Assembly (NCBI RefSeq): GCF_036345995.1 | Contig: NZ_CP107796.1 | Span: 5,084,001-5,148,000 of the forward strand | Length of the DNA stretch: 64,000 nt | Source of the DNA: Streptomyces sp. NBC_00557 | GTDB lineage: Bacteria; Actinomycetota; Actinomycetes; Streptomycetales; Streptomycetaceae | Reading direction: 5' to 3' | Shown here: positions 60,963 through 64,000 of the stretch, piece by piece | Position numbering within the stretch: the first letter of the stretch is position 1 | How the letters are laid out: each line of letters starts with the position of its first letter | Made by a program: the position numbers and the translations under genes | Notes under the pieces: generated by a model | Database searches by the model: none | Seen by the model: the letters and a program-made list of their open reading frames with translations, nothing else | What the model was told of the DNA's origin: nothing

Positions 60963-61145
60963 GGGTGGCGAAGCCCCCGCAACGCGCGGCGAAGCCGCGC
61001 AACAACAGAGATGGCGAGCCAGGTCCGCGCTTTCCACGGACATGCCTCGCCATCGTCATCGTGCGCCGCCAGGGACTCGAACCCCGGACCCGCTGATTAA
61101 GAGTCAGCTGCTCTAACCAACTGAGCTAGCGGCGCCTGCTGACGT
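60963..61145 (-). repeat. 183-bp tRNA-Lys duplicate, copy B
   Basis: This segment matches 43431-43613 in length and nearly throughout, including the flank GGGTGGCGAAGCCCCC and the stem at 61010-61021/61043-61054 (one mismatch), the likely tRNA terminator. Confidence 0.85.
61062..61135 (-). tRNA. tRNA-Lys (anticodon CUU), third copy
   Basis: Identical over 74 nt to the other two. Its 5' end contains the stop codon TAG (61126-61128) of the upstream primase-polymerase-like gene, so tRNA and CDS overlap by 10 bp on the same strand. Confidence 0.95.
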
Positions 61146-61695
61146 CGTAGACATTAGCATCCTGGTCGGCGGGAGGAAAAATCGATATGCGCACCGCCTC
61201 CCGGGCCGCTCGGACGGCCGCCCAGAGGACCACCTCGGGCCCCGGCAGCCAGGGGTGACGCGTGTCCGGGGCGACCAGCCAGCGCGAGTCGCCGCCGGTG
61301 TCGCAGCCGGCCGGCGCCGGGACGGTCACCGCGTCGCCCGTGCCGTGGCACAGCAGCGGCGGCATCGCCTCCGTACGGTTCGAGCCCCACTCCTCCCACG
61401 CCAGCAGCGAGGGCAGCCGCTGTGCCGTGCCCGGTGCGGCGAACAGCAGCACGCGGCCCCGGAACACCGCGACCGGCCCCGAGCCGGGGCCGTCGTCCCA
61501 CAGCCGGTCCAGCATGCGGCGGCCGAAGACCGCCGGGGCGCTCACCACGTCGAAGGCGGTGCCGCAGGGCAGGACCACCGGGGCGTCGGGGCGCTCCTCC
61601 CAGAGGGCGACCGTGCTGCGCGGGTACGTCGCCGCCGAGGCGAGCCAGTCGACGCCGTCGGAGGTGACTCGGGTCACGTTCGGTGCGCTGCTCAT
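61126..61695 (-). CDS. Primase-polymerase-like small protein
   Basis: 189 aa. It resembles the short Streptomyces proteins labelled bifunctional DNA primase/polymerase: APVVLPCGTAFDVVSAPAVFG, then PVAVFRGRVLLFAAPGTAQRLPSLLAWEEWG, and GDSRWLVAPDTRHPWLPGPEVVLWAAVRAA. The catalytic acidic residues of a true Prim-Pol are not clear. The stop lies inside the downstream tRNA-Lys. The start at 61695 is near the family N-terminus (VDWLASAATYPRS). Confidence 0.68.
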   Translation of the reverse strand: MSSAPNVTRVTSDGVDWLASAATYPRSTVALWEERPDAPVVLPCGTAFDVVSAPAVFGRRMLDRLWDDGPGSGPVAVFRGRVLLFAAPGTAQRLPSLLAWEEWGSNRTEAMPPLLCHGTGDAVTVPAPAGCDTGGDSRWLVAPDTRHPWLPGPEVVLWAAVRAAREAVRISIFPPADQDANVYDVSRRR

Positions 61696-61780
61696 GACAC
61701 CCAGGTATACCCGCCGTGAGCGAACGATCCTTCTGAGTTGCCGAAATCCGGGACAGAGGAGGCAGGGGAGGAGTATCTTG

Positions 61781-61804
61781 CCCGCCTGGCATATGCCAGG
61801 CGGG
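61781..61804. promoter_or_regulatory. 24-bp perfect palindrome
   Basis: A perfect 24-bp palindrome centred on GCATATGC, with core CTGGCATATGCCAG as at 48581-48598. It lies 86 bp upstream of the primase-polymerase-like gene, in its promoter region. Confidence 0.7.
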
Positions 61805-61825
61805 TCGCGCACACCGGGCGTGGAC

Positions 61826-62194
61826 TCACACCGGATCGGGGGACGTCCGCCCCTCGGCGTTGCCCCGCATCAGGTCCCGCCCGAACTCGACCATCTTCTT
61901 CGCGTAGTCCTCGGTCCACTCCGCCCGCTCGGCGATGTCCGCCGGGGTCAGCCGGTCGAACCGGCGCGGGTCGGCGAGCTGGGCCGCGGCGATGGCCTGG
62001 AACTCCACGGCCCGGTCGGCGGCCGCGCGGAACGCCTGGGTCAGCTCCGTGGCCCGGGCCAGCAGCGCCCGCGGATCCTCGATCGACTCCAGGTCGAAGA
62101 AGTGCTCGGGATCGGCGGCCGCCTCCGCGGGCTCGAAGATCAGAGGCGCGGGGCGTAGCCGCGGCTCGTTGCGACGCGGCGTGGGCTCCGCCAT
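61826..62194 (-). CDS. Conserved helical hypothetical protein
   Basis: 122 aa; no family recognised. A proline-rich N-terminus (RRNEPRLRPAPLIFEP) is followed by a helical region (DPRALLARATELTQAFRAAADRAVEFQAIAAAQLADPRRFDRLTPADIAERAEW) that resembles an HTH-like tail. It lies upstream of the palindrome and primase-like gene, same strand. Confidence 0.7.
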   Translation of the reverse strand: MAEPTPRRNEPRLRPAPLIFEPAEAAADPEHFFDLESIEDPRALLARATELTQAFRAAADRAVEFQAIAAAQLADPRRFDRLTPADIAERAEWTEDYAKKMVEFGRDLMRGNAEGRTSPDPV

Positions 62195-62311
62195 GTCTTG
62201 TCTCCTCCTCGTACGGTTCGCTGGGCACCGCCTTCAGGTGGGCCACCGTCCATTGTCCCGCGCCCCCGCAAGAGGCCGCCCTGGCCGAAGCTCCACCGCT
62301 GCGGCCGATCA

Positions 62312-62551
62312 CGTCACGGCCGCCAGGTCACCCGGTGTTCTGCCAGGTGCGCCAGTACGGCGTGGTTCGCCTCCCAGCCGTCCGGGCTGTGCCCATGGGC
62401 CGCCTCCGGCGGCGTGCCGGACTCCGTCCGGCGGGTCGGGCGGTGTCATGCTGACCGGCTGTGGGGGTGAAGGGATCGTCACGGCCGCCAGGTCACCCGG
62501 TGTTCTGCCAGGTGCGCCAGTACGGCGTGGTTCGCCTCCCAGCCGTCCGGG
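62312..62551. repeat. 75-bp direct repeat of helicase gene end
   Basis: 62312-62386 is identical over 75 bp to 62477-62551. The second copy is the last 24 codons and stop of the helicase gene. Between them lie 90 bp with a 7-bp perfect stem GCCGGAC/GTCCGGC (62416-62432), likely the gene's terminator. Confidence 0.85.
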
Positions 62552-63816
62552 AACTTCACCAGGGTGCCCAGCTGGACCGGTTCCGTGGACGGGTAGGCGT
62601 CCAGGAGGTCGCCGACGCCGGCGCGGCAGACCACGATGCAGGCGTGGCGGTGGCGGGAGGCCAGCACGCACAGCCGGCCGGTCTCCAGGTGGAACGCGGT
62701 GGCGTCGGGGCGGCCGGAGAGCGGGTGCAGGACGACCGTGACGTCGTACTCCCGGCCCTGCAGACGGTTCGCGGTGTCGACGGTGACGTCCGGCACGCCC
62801 AGCTCGGCCAGCGCCGCGCGGACGGCCGCCGCCTGGTCGCGGTGCGCCGTACCCACGGCGACGCGGTCGGCGGTGAGGGGCGTGGGATCGTCCGAGCGCT
62901 CGGAGACCGCCGCGCCGCCCCGGTCCAGCAGCCGGCGCACGACCGTGGCCACCGCCCGCACCGCCTCCGGATCCGTGCGCGGCGTGTGCCGGGCCGGCAG
63001 CTCCAGCAGGCCCCAGCCGGACTCCGCGGCCTCGTCGATCACCCGGTCCGGGCCGGAGCCGTCGGAGGGGACGGCGAAGGCGAGGCGGCGGTCGCCGTGG
63101 CCGGTACCGCTGCGGAAGGGCGTGTAGGGGTAGAAGGCGTCCGAGACCAGGGGCGCCGCGGAGGCCGGCAGGCGCCAGGACACCGGGAGCCGGTGTTGCG
63201 GGAGCGTCGGGTTGTGGGCCAGCAGGGTCGTCACGGCGGAGGCCGAGGGGTCGTACGACAGGCCCGCCCACTGTTCGCTGCCGACGATCGCGAACGGGTC
63301 CAGCTGCCCGGGGTCGCCCACGAACAGCGCCCGCTCGAACAGGCCGGCCACGGCGAGCAGGGCGTCGGAGCGCATCTGGTACGCCTCGTCCACGATCGCG
63401 TGCCGCCACGGCTCGTCGGCCTTCACGTGCGCCCACTTCGCCGCCGTGGACAGGACCACCGGCAGGCCGTTCAGATCCGCCGCCTTCGCGGAGGTGCGGA
63501 CCTGCGGCAGCTCGTCCAGCGCCTTGTCGTAGGGGTCGGTGTCGCTGCTGTGCAGGCGGCCGACCGGCAGCTGCGGGTTCTTCTCGGCGAGCCGCAGCAC
63601 CAGGTCGTCCACCTGGGCGTTCGTCTGGGCCACGACCATCAGCGGGCGCCCGGCGTCGGCCAGTTCGAGGGCCGCGCGCACCACGAGCGTCGACTTGCCC
63701 GCGCCCGGCGGGGAGTCCACGACCACACCGCGCTCGGTGCCGTGCAGGGTGTCGTACAGGATCGCGTCGGTGGCGCGGGCGGCGGCGGCCGAGGGGTCGA
63801 AGTCGACCGTCGTCAC
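62479..63816 (-). CDS. SF1-type (UvrD/Dna2-like) helicase/ATPase
   Basis: 445 aa. Walker A SPPGAGKST (about 35-43), Walker B AIVDEAYQM, motif III GDPGQLDPF, and C-terminal LQGREYDVTVVLH and LASRHRHACIVV. It is short, lacking the large inserted domains of UvrD. GTG at 63816 overlaps the stop of the upstream gene by 4 bp. The role may be RNA/DNA unwinding in repair. Confidence 0.87.
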   Translation of the reverse strand: MTTVDFDPSAAAARATDAILYDTLHGTERGVVVDSPPGAGKSTLVVRAALELADAGRPLMVVAQTNAQVDDLVLRLAEKNPQLPVGRLHSSDTDPYDKALDELPQVRTSAKAADLNGLPVVLSTAAKWAHVKADEPWRHAIVDEAYQMRSDALLAVAGLFERALFVGDPGQLDPFAIVGSEQWAGLSYDPSASAVTTLLAHNPTLPQHRLPVSWRLPASAAPLVSDAFYPYTPFRSGTGHGDRRLAFAVPSDGSGPDRVIDEAAESGWGLLELPARHTPRTDPEAVRAVATVVRRLLDRGGAAVSERSDDPTPLTADRVAVGTAHRDQAAAVRAALAELGVPDVTVDTANRLQGREYDVTVVLHPLSGRPDATAFHLETGRLCVLASRHRHACIVVCRAGVGDLLDAYPSTEPVQLGTLVKFPDGWEANHAVLAHLAEHRVTWRP

Positions 63817-64000
63817 AGCAGATCCTCCTCGGTCACGGTGTCGGGGGCCTCCGGCGCGGGCTCACCCGGCGGTCCTCCGTGCGTCCACGGCGTCTCCTCC
63901 GGGTCGGGCAGCTTCGCGCCGCCGCGCTGCTCGTGCTCGAAGAGCGTGAAGCAGACCCGGTCGCCCTTCTCCGGCACCGAACCGGGCTCCGGCTCCCTGC
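63813..64000 (-). CDS. Partial gene, C-terminus only
   Basis: The C-terminal 61-62 codons of a gene entering from the right edge, ending DTVTEEDLL. Acidic and proline-rich (LPDPEETPWTHGGPPGEPAPEAPD), with VCFTLFEHEQRGG before. It is not recognisable from this piece. A 4-bp GTGA overlap couples it to the helicase. Confidence 0.7.
   Translation of the reverse strand, partial: REPEPGSVPEKGDRVCFTLFEHEQRGGAKLPDPEETPWTHGGPPGEPAPEAPDTVTEEDLL

Noticed and set aside
62309..63436. 375-codon frame on the minus strand
   Set aside because: Out of frame within the helicase gene; it stays open only because of GC bias and the 75-bp duplication.

Overview
The window is high-GC actinobacterial DNA and almost certainly a Streptomyces chromosome. 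Supporting signs are very high GC, dense GC-rich third positions, GTG starts, and many lineage-typical families: DUF397/WhiJ-like regulators, an HATPase partner, a class F-like sortase, a GlxA/CslA pair, a SEC-C protein, DUF6412 next to a YidC paralogue, and a PAS-GGDEF-EAL protein resembling CdgA. The order cslZ, glxA, cslA, LPMO, Ehu transporter, cdgA-like gene resembles the conserved S. coelicolor SCO28xx core region. This was judged from memory of families and gene order, without database searches.

Layout. 1-9.7 kb is housekeeping and stress: Bcp peroxiredoxin, tRNA-Leu(UAG), RdgB, a secreted SGNH hydrolase, a DUF445 protein, an MFS porter, a GlxA-type AraC regulator, Hsp20 and a DUF2267 protein. 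9.7-19.5 kb is an accessory island. It starts with a WhiJ-like regulatory triad (DUF397, HTH-DUF5753, HATPase) and a coiled-coil/HTH/CxxC protein. Divergent from that protein runs an apparent DNA-targeting cassette: a winged-helix/HNH-like zinc protein, a ParB/Srx-fold protein, an SNF2-type helicase, a C5-cytosine methyltransferase and a convergent Vsr endonuclease. I know no named defence system with this exact set, and it is the best candidate here for an undescribed system. 19.5-32.5 kb holds transporters, regulators and small enzymes, several as regulator/target pairs with visible operators (HxlR-MFS, ROK-Gfo/Idh).

31.8-34.9 kb is a phosphonate-type catabolic locus: a GntR/UTRA regulator, a DAO-type oxidoreductase and a phosphonatase-like HAD. 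Its ABC transporter has been reduced to a fused ATPase/binding-protein scar. 35-43 kb carries a HAD-IIA phosphatase, a small secreted protein with its sortase, and the morphogenetic polysaccharide locus (GH6 lipoprotein, GlxA copper radical oxidase, CslA synthase). 43.4-47.6 kb has two of the three identical tRNA-Lys(CUU) genes, an NlpC/P60-like wall protein, an SPFH-type protein and an AA10 LPMO behind a DasR-like box.

47.7-57.4 kb is an ectoine-type (Ehu) ABC operon with an IclR regulator and flanking genes for a DUF3830 protein, an amidase, a D-2-hydroxyacid dehydrogenase, two maleate-isomerase-like proteins and an LLM oxidoreductase. 57.5-64 kb contains the CdgA-like c-di-GMP enzyme, an M6-like protease, the third tRNA-Lys (overlapped by the end of a primase-polymerase-like CDS) and an SF1-type helicase whose 3' end is duplicated. 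The right edge cuts a gene coupled to that helicase.
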